DNA from: Tulasnella sp. 424
Lineage: Eukaryota; Basidiomycota; Agaricomycetes; Cantharellales; Tulasnellaceae
Assembly (NCBI GenBank): GCA_019633425.1
Contig: WSUB01000032.1
Coordinates: forward strand, 62,001 to 126,000
DNA: 64,000 nt
Reading direction: 5' to 3'
The translations under genes were made by a program, and so were the position numbers. Shown here one piece after another: positions 45,705 through 58,066 of this stretch. Numbering within the stretch: position 1 is the first letter of the stretch; each line of letters starts with the position of its first letter. A model generated the notes under the pieces. That model was not told the DNA's origin. It ran no database searches and saw only the letters and a list, made by a program, of their open reading frames with translations.

Positions 45705-47728
45705 ATGGAGAAACAGCCTGTCGACCTACCGCCCCCGTATCCTACGTCCCAGCCGGACTCAAGACGTTCTTCTGTCACTGCAAACGATGTGACTGCAGGT
45801 AGCGATGTGGAAAAGGTCGAAGACATCGAGATTGCCAAAAGCGTGCTGCCGGTTTCGGACGAACACGGAGTTGACGTGCCTCCAGCTGTAAATAACTCTC
45901 CTCTGGAAGAGGAAGAGTTTCCCGAAGGAGGTCGTGGTTGGTGGGTCGTTCTGGGAGCATTTATGTACGCCGGATTAGTTTTGGGCTGGCCGTGAGTCTA
46001 GAAAGAGGAATACCGATTGACCCCGAATAGACAGTGACCTCTCCAATCCTTCTAGTCTTGTATGGGGTGTCTTTCAATCATACTACAGATCTCATGTATT
46101 TCCAAATGTCTCAGATACGACGCTCAGTCTTTTGGGAACTCTCCAAAACATGGTGAGCCTTATCGTGACTCTGCCGCGACTGCCGTGCAAGGTTCTCAGG
46201 GTTGTTCGGCATCGACAGGTCCTAACGTTCACGGCATTTATCAGCGGGAAGTTGGGAGATCGATAGTAAGTGTTCTAGACCCGATGAGGTCTTCGGTTCC
46301 TGACTTCGACTGCGCCCAGTGGCTACAAGCCGTTCATCGCAGTTGGGTCCGTTACCGCGGTGATTGGCCTCCTCACAGCTGCGTTCTCGACCGAGTTATG
46401 GCAGCTTTTCATCACGCAAGGTGTTATTCCCGGACTTTCAGCTGGTCTCATGTTCCCTATGGTAAATTCGTTTTGCACCGATTCCTCATCTGTCATATTA
46501 ACCAATACCTGCCGTAGATCGTATCGTACCCCTCGATGTGGTTCAAGAAAAGGAGGGCTCTTGCTTCCGGGATTGTCGTTGCTGGAAGTTCCTTTGGTTA
46601 GTGCATTTACTATTCGCAGTAAATTGAATGGTGTTTCTCACAGTTCGTTTGTATCTGCCAGGTGGTGGCGTGTCATCCTTGATCGTCCGCGCGCTGCTCA
46701 CCCGTCTAGGACTCCGCAAAACCCTCCTTGTCTACGCAGGGATCAACGCGGTCCTCCTCCCAGCTGCGTTTTTTTTGCTCAAGAGCCGTGGGCCTGCTCG
46801 GCATGTCGTCAAGATCGAATGGGTCGATCGGAATGCGTTTGGCGATCTCGTTTTTTGGAGTCTGGCTCTCTGCATGCTATTCACGGACTTGTGAGTTTCT
46901 CATATTTCGGCCTCAGAATAACAATCACACTTGCTCACTGCTTCCGGGTCGCTCGCTCAGTGGGTATCTTCCTCCGGTTGTGGTACGTCCGAGTCACAGG
47001 CTCGATACAATGGTCCTCCAGATCATCTAACTCCCACATCTTATGCCGCAGTTTCTTACAACATATACAAACGACAAAATCCCTAACATTTCAGCCCAAA
47101 AGTCTGTCGCACCTACGGCGGTCATGAACTTCTCTTCAGCGATCGGAAGAACCGTCGTTGGATTGACCGGAGACCGGATCGGAGTGACTAACGCGTTTAT
47201 CGGAAGTATCTTCCTATCAGCAATCGCCCAGCTGGTAGTATGGAACCTCGCCGAAAGCTATGCGGCTATCATGGTATTCAGTGTTTTCGAAGGTGCATTT
47301 GGTGGATGCTTTATCAGGCAAGTCTAGTTATCCTCCTCCGGATGGTTGGGGCTGACCTTAAGGTTACAAAGCTTGCTGGCCCCAGTCACTGCCCAGCTAT
47401 TCGGAACTAGTAAACTTGCTACTCTGACAGGTCTTTTTATGATGTTTAACTTACCCGGTGTGTGGCCTCATGTTGCCTCCACTCGACCACGTTCTAACGG
47501 TTCTGTTCCAGGTCACCTTGCGGGTGCGCCGCTAGCTGGTGCTATCCTCTCGGCTACAAATCGAAACTGGCACGCTGCCGTATCGTACTCAGGAGCTGTT
47601 CAAGTAGTTGGTGTTTGCGTATTCTTATATGGTAGGTGTCCTACTTACAGCAGTCGCGAGGCTTGTTGGCTGATGCCCGACGTATAGCACGGGTTAGACG
47701 ACAACCTAAGATCTTCACGGTATTCTAG
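45705..47728 (+). CDS. MFS-1: monocarboxylate-transporter-like MFS permease
   Basis: Spliced gene. Readable exons include 45705-45991 (acidic N-terminus, then FPEGGRGWWVVLGAFMYAG, the MCT-family entry to helix 1), 46056-46152 (LVWGVFQSYYRSHVFPN), 46219-46265 (VLTFTAFISGKLGDR), 46320-46461 (GYKPFIAVGSVTAVIGLL), 46518-46596 (IVSYPSMWFKKRRALASGI, the conserved loop before helix 5) and 46662-46890 (the central loop and helix 7). A large exon to about 47,320 follows (SSAIGRTVVGLTGDRIGVTN), then two more ending in RRQPKIFTVF. The exon around 46,920-47,090 and the last junction are uncertain. Predicted to carry monocarboxylates or related small acids across the plasma membrane, from family membership; the substrate is unknown. 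Tandem duplicate of MFS-2. Confidence 0.8.
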
Positions 47729-48208
47729 AGCGGCCTAGATTATTCATTATATCCTTTTTCCTTCTTACGCTATCGCTGTATATATATGGTCTATATTACA
47801 CTCTTCTTGGGTTCTTTCGGGTTGCGGAGGTCCCTTTCTGCTTGAAGCGATTTGTTCCGTGCGTCAGGCGATCGAACCCACCATCCACCATGTCTTTTGA
47901 TCTCCTCCCTCCAGAACCCTTCATTCGGATTCTCTAGTTTCTACCATTACAAGATATCCGGGCGTTTGATCTTGTCTCCAGATACTGTCACGACGTAGTT
48001 CGCTTGAACGAAAGTGCGATCTACCAAGCAGCGGCAGAGCTTTACGGGCTTCAGTGCACTTTCAAAAGACCGACAGTCCCCATCTCCGAAGTCACAGGAA
48101 AGCCGGATGTAACAGGACTTTTGTATGGTGTTGCGTCATAGAAAGAGATCTGCAAAGCGACAGTACTCGTCCTTAACTGGACGAACATTCCTGAAGGAGT
48201 TTTGAAGG
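47729..48208 (+). pseudogene. F-box-1: truncated F-box gene
   Basis: An F-box coding start (ATG at 47,890; MSFDLLPPEPFIRIL) is followed by a TAG exactly where F-box-2 also has one, then by FLPLQDIRAFDLVSRYCHDVV and LNESAIYQAAAELYG. Further frame breaks follow and the gene stops at about 48,208, where the second copy of the MFS upstream region begins. The first about 160 nt (47,729-47,889) are the intergenic stretch after MFS-1. The stop shared with F-box-2 shows that inactivation preceded the duplication. Confidence 0.8.
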
Positions 48209-48581
48209 TCGGCATTGAGCAAGGAGACGTCTGATGAAATAGCAAAGGATTTTTTCTGAAAGGCTAAGTTCAGAGAGCTACGTAAAGCAGTGTGACAAGC
48301 GTTTTTACCTGGCATATAATGAAGCAAAGTGGAACGATAACGGCTAGAGGTGGAGCGAGTGATTGATATGCCGGTCAAAGCCCCAAAGGCGGGGAGAAGG
48401 TGTCCGGGTGCACGTGTATTTAAATTTGTCATCAGGAACATGGGAAGGACACGAGGATTTTCCCTCGGGAACTTATAATTAAGCACAACAAGACATAGTC
48501 CCTCTAGATTCTCATGAGGCTCTGAGCTCAGCTAGTTTGAACCTCACTCCCCACGTACCCATCTTCGTTCAACTGTATGCA
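48209..48581. promoter_or_regulatory. Upstream region of MFS-2
   Basis: Duplicate of about 45,344-45,704. Starts right at the F-box-1 truncation point, so this junction is the seam of the tandem duplication. No gene seen. Confidence 0.45.
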
Positions 48582-50619
48582 ATGGAGAAAGAGCCGGTCG
48601 GCCTACCGCCCCCATATCCTACGTCCCAGCCGGACTCAAGACGTTCTTCTATCACTGTAAACGATGTGACTGTAGGTAGCGGTGTCGAAAAGGTCGAAGA
48701 CATCGAGATTGCCAAAAGCGTGTCGCCGCCGGTTTCGGACGAACACGGAGTGGATGTGCCTCCAACTGTGAAGAATTCTCCTCTGGAAGAGGAAGAGTTT
48801 CCCGAAGGAAGTCGTGGCTGGCTAGTCGTTCTAGGGGCATTTATATATGCCGCAGTAGTTTTGGGCTGGCCGTGAGTCAAAGGGGGGAATGTCGATCGAC
48901 CTCGAACACACAGTGACTTCTCCAATGCTTCTAGTCTTGCATGGGGTGTCTTTCAATCATATTATAAATCTCATGTATTTCCAAATACCTCAGATACGAC
49001 GCTCAGTCTTCTGGGTACTCTCCCAAACATGGTGAGCCTTATCGTGACTCTGCTGCGATTGCCATGCGAGGTTTCAACGTTGTTCGCCACGCGACAGGTC
49101 ATAACGTTTACGGCATTTATCAGCGGGAAGTTGGGAGATCGATAGTACGTGTTATAGACCCGAAGAGGTCTCCAGTTCCTCACCTCGATTGCGTCCAGTG
49201 GCTACAAGCCGTTCATCGCAGTTGGGTCCGTTATCGCGGTGATTGGCCTCCTCACAGCTGCATTCTCGACCCAGTTATGGCACTTTTTCATCACGCAAGG
49301 TGTTTTTCCCGGACTTGCAAGTGGTATCATGTTCCCTCTGGTAAACTCGTTCTGCACCATTTCTTTAATCTGTCATATTACCCAATACCTGCCGTAGATC
49401 GCCTCGTACCCCTCTATGTGGTTCAAGAAAAAGAGGGCCCTTACTTCGGGGATTGTCGTTGCTGGTAGTTCCTTTGGTTGGTGCATTTACTACTCGTATT
49501 GAATTAAACGGCGATTCTCAACAATTTGTTTACATCCTCTGCCAGGTGGTGGCGTGACATCCATAATCGTCCGCGCGCTGCTCACCCGTCTAGGACTCCG
49601 CAAAACCCTCCTTGTCTACGCAGGGATCAACGCGGTTCTCCTCCCAGCTGCGTTCTTTCTGCTCAAGAGCCGTGGGCCTGCTCGGCATATCGTCAAGATC
49701 CAGTGGGTCGATCGGAATGCCTTCGGCGATCTCGTGTTTTGGAGCCTGGCTCTCTGCATGCTGTTCACGGATTTGTGAGCTCTCACATTTTTGCTTCAGA
49801 ATAAACAATCAAACTTGCTCACTGCTTCCCGGTCACTCGCCCAGCGGGTACCTTCCTCCTGTTGTGGTACGTCTACAGGCTTGCTACAATGGTCGTCCAG
49901 AATCATCTAACTCCCACATCTTACACCGCAGTTTCTTACAACATATACAAACGACAAAATCCCTAATATTTCAGCCCAAAGGTCTGTCGCACCTACGGCG
50001 GTTATGAACTTCTCTTCAGCAATTGGAAGAACCGTCGTTGGATTGACTGCAGACCGGATTGGAGTGACTAACGCGTTCATCGGAAGTATCTTCCTATCAG
50101 CAATCGCCCAGCTGGTAGTATGGAATCTCGCCGAGAGCTATGCAGCTATCATGGTGTTCAGTGTTTTCGAAGGTGCATTTGGTGGATGTTTTATCAGGCA
50201 AGTCTAGTTTTTGCCTTTTGACTTCCTCAGGCTAGTTTGAAGCTGACCTTGAGGTTACAAAGCTTGCTGGCCCCAGTCACTGCCCAGCTATTCGGAACTA
50301 GCAAACTCGCTACTCTGACAGGTCTTTTTATGATGTTTAACTTACCCGGTGCGTGGCCTCGTGTTGCTCCACCTCACCATGTTCTAACGTTCTGTTTCCA
50401 GGTCACCTTGCGGGTCCGCCGCTAGCCGGTGCTATACTCTCGGCTACAAATCGAAACTGGCACGCTGCCGTATCGTACGCAGGAGCTGTTCAAGTAGTTG
50501 GTGTTTGTGCATTCTTATATGGTAGGTATGCTACTCACAGTAGTCGCGGAGCTTGTTGGCTGATGCCCCGACCTCCAGCACGGATTAAACGACAACCTAA
50601 GATCTTCACGGTATTCTAG
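48582..50619 (+). CDS. MFS-2: monocarboxylate-transporter-like MFS permease
   Basis: Tandem paralogue of MFS-1 with the same exon layout. Recognisable segments: FPEGSRGWLVVLGAFIYAAV, LAWGVFQSYYKSHVFPN, ITFTAFISGKLGDR, GYKPFIAVGSVIAVIGLL, FFITQGVFPGLASGIMFPL, IASYPSMWFKKKRALTSGI, VRALLTRLGLRKTLLVYAG, SSAIGRTVVGLTADRIGVTN and SLLAPVTAQLFGTSKLATLT, ending RQPKIFTVF. The ATG at 48,582 matches the MFS-1 start; an upstream in-frame ATG at 48,537 has no equivalent there. Substitutions between the copies are mostly conservative, so both may be functional. Exon borders in the middle (about 49,780-49,980) are unresolved. Confidence 0.78.
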
Positions 50620-50956
50620 AGCGGCCTATAGTGTTTATTAAATCTTTCTCCTTCTTATTCTATCGTTGTATATATATGGTCAACCTCACGCTCTTCTTGG
50701 ATTCTCTCGAGTGGCGGAGGACCCTTTCTGCTTGAAGCGATTTGTTCCGTGCGTCAGGCGATCGAACCCACCATCCACCATGTCTTTTGATCTCCTCCCT
50801 CCAGANNNNNNNNNNNNNNNNNNNNNNNNNNNNNNNNNNNNNNNNNNNNNNNNNNNNNNNNNNNNNNNNNNNNNNNNNNNNNNNNNNNNNNNNNNNNNNN
50901 NNNTCTGCTTGAAGCGATTTGTTCCGTGCGTCAGGCGATCGAACCCACCATCCACC
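50620..50956. other. Intergenic region after MFS-2 including the gap flanks
   Basis: Short intergenic stretch, a 79-bp segment (50,727-50,805), the N gap, and the same 79-bp segment again (50,904-50,982). The left 79-bp copy contains a duplicate of the F-box-2 start codon and first residues. Confidence 0.7.
50806..50903. other. Assembly gap (98 N)
   Basis: Run of N. The 79 bases before it (50,727-50,805) and the 79 bases after it (50,904-50,982) are identical, which is what unmerged contig ends look like. The homologous region after MFS-1 (47,830-47,935) has no such duplication. Confidence 0.95.
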
Positions 50957-53104
50957 ATGTCTTTTGATCTCCTCCCTCCAGATCCCTTCATTCGGATTCT
51001 GTAGTTTCTACCGTTACAAAATATATGGGCATTTGATTTTGTCTCCAGATACTGCCACGACGTAGTTCGCTTAAACGAAAGTGCAGTCTATCAAGCAGCG
51101 GCAGAGCTTCACGGCTTCATTGCACCTTCAAAAGACCGTCAGTACCCGCCACCAATTTCCGAAGTAACAAGAAGGCCGGATGCAACAGGATTTTTGGATG
51201 GTGCTGCGTCATGGAAAGAAATCTGTAAAGCGATAGCGTTACTCGTCCTTCCGAACATTCCTGACGGAGTTTTGAAGGTCGCCGCTACGTTCTACGTGAA
51301 TGCGCCTGGACAGGAAAACAGCCCAACGGCCCCGAGGACGACGGGAATCGACCAACCCTAAACGTAGTTCTACCAAATCGCTTGACGGATGTTCATCGCC
51401 TCAAAGTCGATGAAGTAGAACGAACGGTTATCTGCTCCACAACGGTTGGCGGCCTCCTCGTCGTATCCCTCGACACCGAACAAATTCTTTGGCATCTTTC
51501 CCGAGTACGCCCTTGCTTTCCTCCATCACAACGGAAACCTAATACTCATTGATATTTTGTGGCTCTTAGGCGCACGTTGCGGCGTATGCACATGTCGAGT
51601 ATGACCAAGGTTTCATCGTTTTTACTCGGGATGGAGACGGTGTTGAGGTATGGAGACGCTCAACAGATTGCTTCAACCCTGAGAGCTACCTCCAATACAC
51701 CCCGGATCCCAGTCAAGTGCAAGCGTCTCCCTACCCCGTTCCTGATTTTTCAGTGGCGTTTCCGCCACTCTACGACGGTCATCTCGCACCACAGGACTCC
51801 TCTCTCGGTCCTCACCGAGGGGTGTAGTTGCCTTTCGCGCTTCTTCTCTCACCAGCTTCGGCAAGGTCTTATCGCCTCGTGTATCCCCACTTGCTCGTTG
51901 CGTCCGAATCTATCAACCAAGCACTCATATGGCATATCCCCACTTCAACCCTCGTCGAAACCATTAATATCACAGCACCCCCTGACTTGGGAATGTCCCA
52001 CCTACCTTCCCGTATAACCTACGTTGACCTAAATAGGACATTCATCATTGTCTGTTGGGCTTTTGCGCTGGTAATGTACCGCCGGGGAACAGCCGGCGGC
52101 GAGACAAATATGACGGTCTTATTGGACTTACAGTCGATGGTCGCGCACCCGGATAAAATGTCCTTCAAAGGGATTCCATGTGATACATACATGGGCAATG
52201 TGGTTTCAGACCATAAGACCCTAGACACCTCCTCAGTACATCCAGTACCTGGCCCCCAGGAGCCCACTCAGTCACGAAGCTTAAGAACGCCGCATGGCTC
52301 AGGTTTCCAACTGTGAGATTAAAATAGAATTTCTTTTCGTTGACTACCGCTCTAACAAATGGATTAGGATGGGAGAGACCTTGTAGCAGTCACCGTCTAT
52401 CTTCCGGACTTTCGGGCCACAAGTATACGAAAGAGGAAAATACCTCCGTTCAGGATATACTTCTCACGGCGCCAAACCCGGTACATCGAGTACTTAGCCT
52501 TCGACGGAATACGTATTCTCTTAGCCATCGTACGTTCCTCGGGCTAGGTTGTGGTTCTCTAATGACTGGTATAACCCATACAGGACTCTGGAATCACGAG
52601 TATCACGGTGCAGGATCTTCTTCATCCAAATGAGTTCCCGCCTGCTCCCCAAATCTGTCATATCGCAATGCTTCCAAGGCCTGGACGCCATGTCGACAGC
52701 TGGAATGTATCTTGTCTTCAGGTGCTTTCCGGAAGCGTGTGGTTCACCTACATTCCAAACGCTAGTGAGCTTCTGGATCGATATGGCCTTTGCTCCATTA
52801 TATCTGAGCTTACCCCACGTACATAGGACGTGCTACTGGGAGGTTGGCCTATGTGGACTTGAGCGCTGTGGCCACTGGAGTCAAGCGAGCGTCAAACAAG
52901 AGCCAAGCTACTTCCAGCAGACGCTGGGGTTCAAGCTTCGGCTTTCTGCCGTCCCCGGATTTTACGGACTTCCTCCATGCCTCCTTGCTTTTTTGCCTTC
53001 TTGGTTACATTCTCCGGTCTGAATCACTTCCTACTATCTTGAATTGGTTTGAGCAGATTATACTCAAATTAGGACGCCTTCTCAGGGCTCTTATTACAGC
53101 TTAG
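50957..53104 (+). pseudogene. F-box-2: F-box/beta-propeller-like gene, inactivated
   Basis: Follows the F-box-4 layout: F-box MSFDLLPPDPFIRIL, TAG, FLPLQNIWAFDFVSRYCHD, then SAVYQAAAELHGFIAPS, ATGFLDGAASWKEIC, a second exon (RLKVDEVERTVICST, about 51,395-51,440), AHVEYDQGFIVFTRDGDGVEV (in pieces), and a well-preserved central exon (YRLVYPHLLVASESINQALI, TYVDLNRTFIIVCWAFALVMY, about 51,870-52,080). A second nonsense codon replaces Tyr in the RGVYLPFAL motif (about 51,824). The C-terminal part (YIEYLAFDGIRILLAI, AYVDLSAVATGVKR) is readable only by changing frames. The tail after AYVDL is longer than in paralogues. Confidence 0.8.
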
Positions 53105-53582
53105 CTCGTGATATTCGTAAATGTTCATTCATAGGATAACCGGGAGGGGGGGCGGTCAGCTGAGCGAACTGGGCACACTTCCCGTCAATCAGGCTGACGT
53201 TTATCACGCACAACATTTCGTGAATTATTGTTTTCAACCAAATTCGCTGTTGGTTTCCGCCTCTCTGGCGGAATTGATTTAGAATGAAGCTTGAGTTCGT
53301 TTTAGACCACCTGATGGGCGTCGGACATGCCGCGCCTTGTCCGACTGTTGGACCAAAGACTAGTACTGCTGAACCGGTACCATGAGCTAGCTTCGAAGTG
53401 CAAGGCCATCCATCCGACCCTTGGCTCTATGTTTCCTAGCTTTGCTAGAAAGCTTCTAACTCGTTCACCTGATATCACGGGCCTCGGGTCGCGTGTTTGT
53501 CTCTGATGTGCACTGTGGCGGAGGTCCCTTTGCCTTCTCGGGACCTGTTAGTCAGCGATGGAGCAAGCAGACAACGACCACC
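53105..53582. other. Intergenic region between F-box-2 and F-box-3
   Basis: About 480 nt without a recognisable gene. The last 80 nt resemble the sequence before F-box-1 and F-box-2 (GGAGGTCCCTTTGCC against GGAGGTCCCTTTCTGC), so it probably contains the F-box-3 promoter. Confidence 0.4.
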
Positions 53583-55580
53583 ATGTCATTCGGCTGCCTA
53601 CCTCCAGAGCTGCTCATTCGGATCCTATGCTATCTACCGATACAGGACATTGTATCGTTTGAACTAGTATCGCGGTCCTGTCATGAAGTGATTCGTGTCA
53701 ATGAAAGTCCTATTTACCTGGCGGCAGCGGCGTTCCACGGCTTCATCAAACCTTCGGGATGGGACGAAGCACCGCCTTTATTCTCTGTAGTTCCGGGGTG
53801 CCTGACGCAACGGGGTCGTTAGACAACGTGACGTCATGGAAGGAGTTCTGTAAGCTACCAAACACCTGGTTGTACGAATCATACAGCTCACAACCTGTTT
53901 AGGTCGCCGACATTTCCTTAGGGAGCAAGCATGGAGGGGAAAACAGAGCCACTGGTCGGAAAAAGAGCAGCCCTCTTTGAAAACATTCCAGTCAGATACA
54001 GTTCGAGACATCCATCGCTTCAAAATCGACGAAGTGGAACGAACCGTCATCTGTACTACTGGCGAAGGAGGGCTCTATGTGGTATCAATTGACACCAACG
54101 AGTCTCTTTGGAATCTCCCTGAGGTATTTTGGAGCCATTTTGTTCGAAATGGACTTCGGTTCTCATTCATATTCTACATTTTTAGTGGTACGTCGCGGGT
54201 TTCGCGCACGTGGAATATGATCAAGGGTTCATCATATTCACCCGTTTTGAGGATGGAGTAGAGGTGTGGAGGCGGTCAGCGGACTCGTTCAATCCTGAAA
54301 CATACCTGCCCTGCGAACCCGACCCTACTCAAGTCGCAGCTTCTCCGGCCCAGGTTCCCGAATTCCCGCCCACCTTTCCTCCTGTATACAGCCCACATAC
54401 AGCCTCGGCAGAAATCCTATCTGCTCCCCGCAGAGGCCTATATCTTCCCTTTTCTCTGCTCATGTCACCTGCGGAAGCGAGGTGCTACCGCTTCGTGTAC
54501 CCTCATCTCCTCGTCGCGTCCGAGCCCAGCCGACAGGCGTTTATATGGGACATTAGGACCTCAACGCTCATTGAAACCATTGATATCAGACTTCCGCCTC
54601 AACGCGGCGGAGGTATTCATCTCCCGGTTCATATGACATATGTGGAGCTCAGTAGCTCGTACGTGTTTGTTTGTTGGACATTTGCACTTGCAGTGTACCG
54701 TAGAGGATCTACAGCTGGAGGTGGAGACCTTCTCTTCTCCATCGACCTATCGGAGATGATCAATCCGGACCCAAGTCGAAAGCTCATCGGAAATATTCCT
54801 TGCTCCATCATCTCCGGGAATATCCAATTTCCATAGAATCTTGTCGCGCGTTTCCAGTCAAACCTCCTTCTCTCACCCCCAGGAACCTGTACATTAACCA
54901 AGTTCAAGAAGTCTTCATTCAAGAGGGGAATCCAGGTGAGAGAGCCAGATACCACGAGTTGGATAAACAATTGATAGCGGCATCCTGTGCCAGTTTGACT
55001 GGTTCACCGCGGTTCACGTATCCCCCGATGGACGAGATCTCGTTACTGTCACCCGTACGGGATGGGTACTCTGGATGCCCGACTTTCAGGTTGTGTCGCC
55101 CAAAGGCAGACGCCGGGCACCTTTCAAGTTGATCTTCTCACCAGGCCAACCGAGGTACATCGATTACTTGGCTTTCGATGGAATGCGAATTTTGCTTGCA
55201 ATCGTACGCTTGGATTTATTCCTACTTTTAATCTAGTGCTCTTTTGATGACCTGACGACGACACTTTTAGGACTCTGGGATCCTGGCCGTAACTCTAAAG
55301 GACAATATTCATCCCGGAAATCCCCAGGTCCTCCCTCAAATCCGACATCTCGTCAGGCTTCCAGGTCGGGGGCATCATGGTGAAGGCCGTAAAGTTTCGT
55401 GCATCCAGCTTCATTCCGGGAGCGCTTGGTTCAACTATCTTCAGGATGATGGTAGGTGAACGGTGTAACCTTAGTCTCTGCCATGGTCTAATCCTAGAAG
55501 ACCTCACAGATACGGGAGAAGAAGACATCGAAACAAAACTAGCCTATGTAGATTTAACCGCGACGCTGGGAGCGAATTGA
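53583..55580 (+). pseudogene. F-box-3: F-box/beta-propeller-like gene with two lesions
   Basis: Exon 1 53583-53849 (F-box: CLPPELLIRILCYLPIQDI, SFELVSRSCHEVI), exon 2 53903-54123 (IHRFKIDEVERTVICTT), exon 3 from 54186 (AHVEYDQGFIIFTRFEDGVE, RRGLYLPFSLL, FVYPHLLVASE, TYVELSSSYVFVCWTFALAVY), later exons with AVHVSPDGRDLVTVT and YIDYLAFDGMRILLAI, and a last exon ending AYVDLTATLGAN. Exon 1 is one base shorter than in F-box-4 (loss near 53,797 in PGRPDATG), and exon 3 meets TAG at 54,834. Apart from these the gene is well preserved, so loss is recent or one lesion is a sequence error. Confidence 0.8.
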
Positions 55581-55816
55581 TCAAAGGCCGACTTAAGAGG
55601 CAAACAGACGGGAAGACCATCCCATAGAATTCGGCTAGCTATCGTTCCCACAAGAAAAGCACTCGATCATTTTGAAAGATTCGAGAGAGCGCTTCAAAGA
55701 ATACTTTTGCTCCAAGTCCCCATGATCAGCAGTCACGTGGGCACCACCCCGCCGGTTTTCATCCCGCTGTTTTCCCGTGTTTGCGCAGGGTGGATGCCTA
55801 CCCTTTCAACCACACC

Positions 55817-57807
55817 ATGGCCATTGACGCTCTTCCTCCAGAGATCCTTATACGAGTTCTCTCCTACTTGCCACTGCAGGCCATCAACTCCTTTAGTCTC
55901 GTATCAAAATTCTGTCACGATGTAGTCAGCACAAATGAGAATGCAATTTACCAAGCCGCCGCAACGTTCCATGACTTCATCGAGTCCCCAAAACAACAGT
56001 CTCGCCTTCCCTTACTCACGGAAGTGGTCAACCGACCGGATGCTACGGGCTGGATGGACAATGTTACATCTTGGAAAGAGCTTTGTAGGTCATCGTATGA
56101 TATCGGCTGCTTTGGGGCGTGAGATCATTGACATCAGTCCCCAGGTAAAAGGCACTTCCTGCGGGAGTACGCTTGGACAGGAACGCGCCTGGGAGACAAT
56201 CTAGGGGAACAACTGAATCTCAAAGTCCTTCTACCAAGCTCACTTAAAAACGTGCATCGGTTCAAGGTTGACGAAGTGGAGAGAACAGTTCTATGCTCTA
56301 CCTCCAAGGGAGGCCTCTTGGTGGCGTCAATCGATACCGAGGAGGTGCTTTGGCAACTGCCAAGGGTATGTAGACATTCTTGGGACTGTAACGGGTTGCT
56401 TATCGGACATATAATCATTGTTTCATTCAGCGTTACGTTTCTCCCTTCGCTCATGTGGAATATGACCAAGGGTTTATCGTCTTCACCCGTCGAGATAACG
56501 GAGTCGAAGTCTGGAGACGTTCGGCAGACAGCTTCAATCGCAGAACCTACTTGACCTGCAACCCCTCTCCTGGTCAAGTTGCCGCATCGCCGTACCCAGT
56601 CCCTCGCTTCCCAGAGAACTTCCCTCCGATCTACGACATGGACAGTATAAACCCGGCAAATCGGGGCCAGCTACCCTCCCTTCCACGACGCGGTGTTTAT
56701 CTTCCTTTTGCTCTCATAAACCCGCCGGCTAGAACCAGGGCATCCCGCTTCGTCTATCCTCATCTTGCAGTGGCTTCGGAGACCGCACACAAAGCGTATA
56801 TATGGGACGTTCCAACATCATCACTCATCCAGACCATTCAAATAGATCCCCTTCCTCAGCCTGGGGATTTTGGTCTGCCCCAGATCATCTACTATGTGGA
56901 ACTGAACGAGGACTTTGTCTTCGTCTGCTGGTCCTTCTGCCTCATGGTGTATCACCGAGCGCCTCAGAACCATCGTGCGGAGTCAACCACGAGCAACCTC
57001 GTATTTTCACTTGGTTTGGAATCAGCGACGGCTCGGGATCCAGCGCGCACGGTCCTTGGAGATGTTCCCGACTCTCTCTTTAAGGTCGACTTACCATCTC
57101 CGTCAGAACTGGAGTTCGGGACGTCCACGCCTCAAATCTCGTACTCCAGACCGTATCCTGTAACGCAACTCAACACTCCGGCGCCCAATATGAGTCAGCT
57201 TTTGGTGAGACGTCGCCAGTATATGCATTGGACCTTCGTTAATCTGTTTCTCAGTGGGACGATTTTGCTGCCGTTCACGTTTCTCCAGATGGTCGCGACC
57301 TTGTTACGGTGACGCAGGCGGGCTGGTTGCTCTACATCCCTGACTTCCAGGTCGGGTTGTCGAGCGCCAGGACCAGCCCCCCGTTCAAAATATGCTTCTC
57401 TGAACGTGAAACCAAAATCATCCAATATCTCGCATTTGATGGCAAGCGCATTTTGTTTGCCCTGGTGAGTGCCGATGACAAGTCGTTTAGTAGATTAGTC
57501 GCCTGACCTCCCCATGAATCGCAGAACTCGGCAATCTGCGCTATCACTGTTCGAGATTTGCTGCACCCCAAAGGATCGCGAAGAGACCCTCAAATCCGTC
57601 ATCTCGCCACTATACCACCAGCACAACGGCTGGACGGCGGACCTCAAGTCTCATGTATTCAGTTACACGGCGGGAGCGCGTGGTTCACCTTTACGCCTCT
57701 AGATGGTAAGTCCAGGGAATTATTTAGTAACACCCACCTAACTCTTACTGCTTGCAGACGAAGAGGGTAATCTGGCCTATGTCGATTTAACGACGTCGGC
57801 AACTTGA
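55817..57807 (+). CDS. F-box-4: intact F-box protein with propeller-like C-terminus (567 aa)
   Basis: Six exons: 55817-56084, 56145-56365, 56431-57204, 57255-57464, 57525-57705, 57758-57807, all joined in frame through GT-AG introns. Residues 3-36 form the F-box (ALPPEILIRVLSYLPLQAIN, then SFSLVSKFCHDVV), which should bind Skp1 in an SCF ubiquitin ligase. The rest repeats beta-strand motifs reminiscent of WD40/Kelch propellers (FIVFTRRDNGVEVWRRS, FVYPHLAVASETAHKAYIWD, FVFVCWSFCLMVY, AVHVSPDGRDLVTVT, IIQYLAFDGKRILFAL, AYVDLTT) and probably recruits the substrate. The only intact member of four. An upstream in-frame ATG at 55,781 exists, but the paralogues start at the equivalent of 55,817. The WD40-like call is from motif style only. 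Confidence 0.85.
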
Positions 57808-58066
57808 TCCAATGAAGCACGAGGTCCCGCTGTGTTCGCGGTTCTTCTCGACCGCGTGGTCTCTCAGTCATCCCGAATCTATACGAGTCTATGTAGTCTC
57901 TTTCAACGTCTCGCTTTCTGCAATCTCATTCGAAGTTTTGCCCAGAGGTTGCGACAGTTTATAATTATTCCAGTAATGAAATTACAGCGATCAAAGAGTA
58001 CACGAATCACGATTAAGGATTAGAAAACCAAGGATAGATGATGCAACGCGCGGAGAAGGTCCATGA

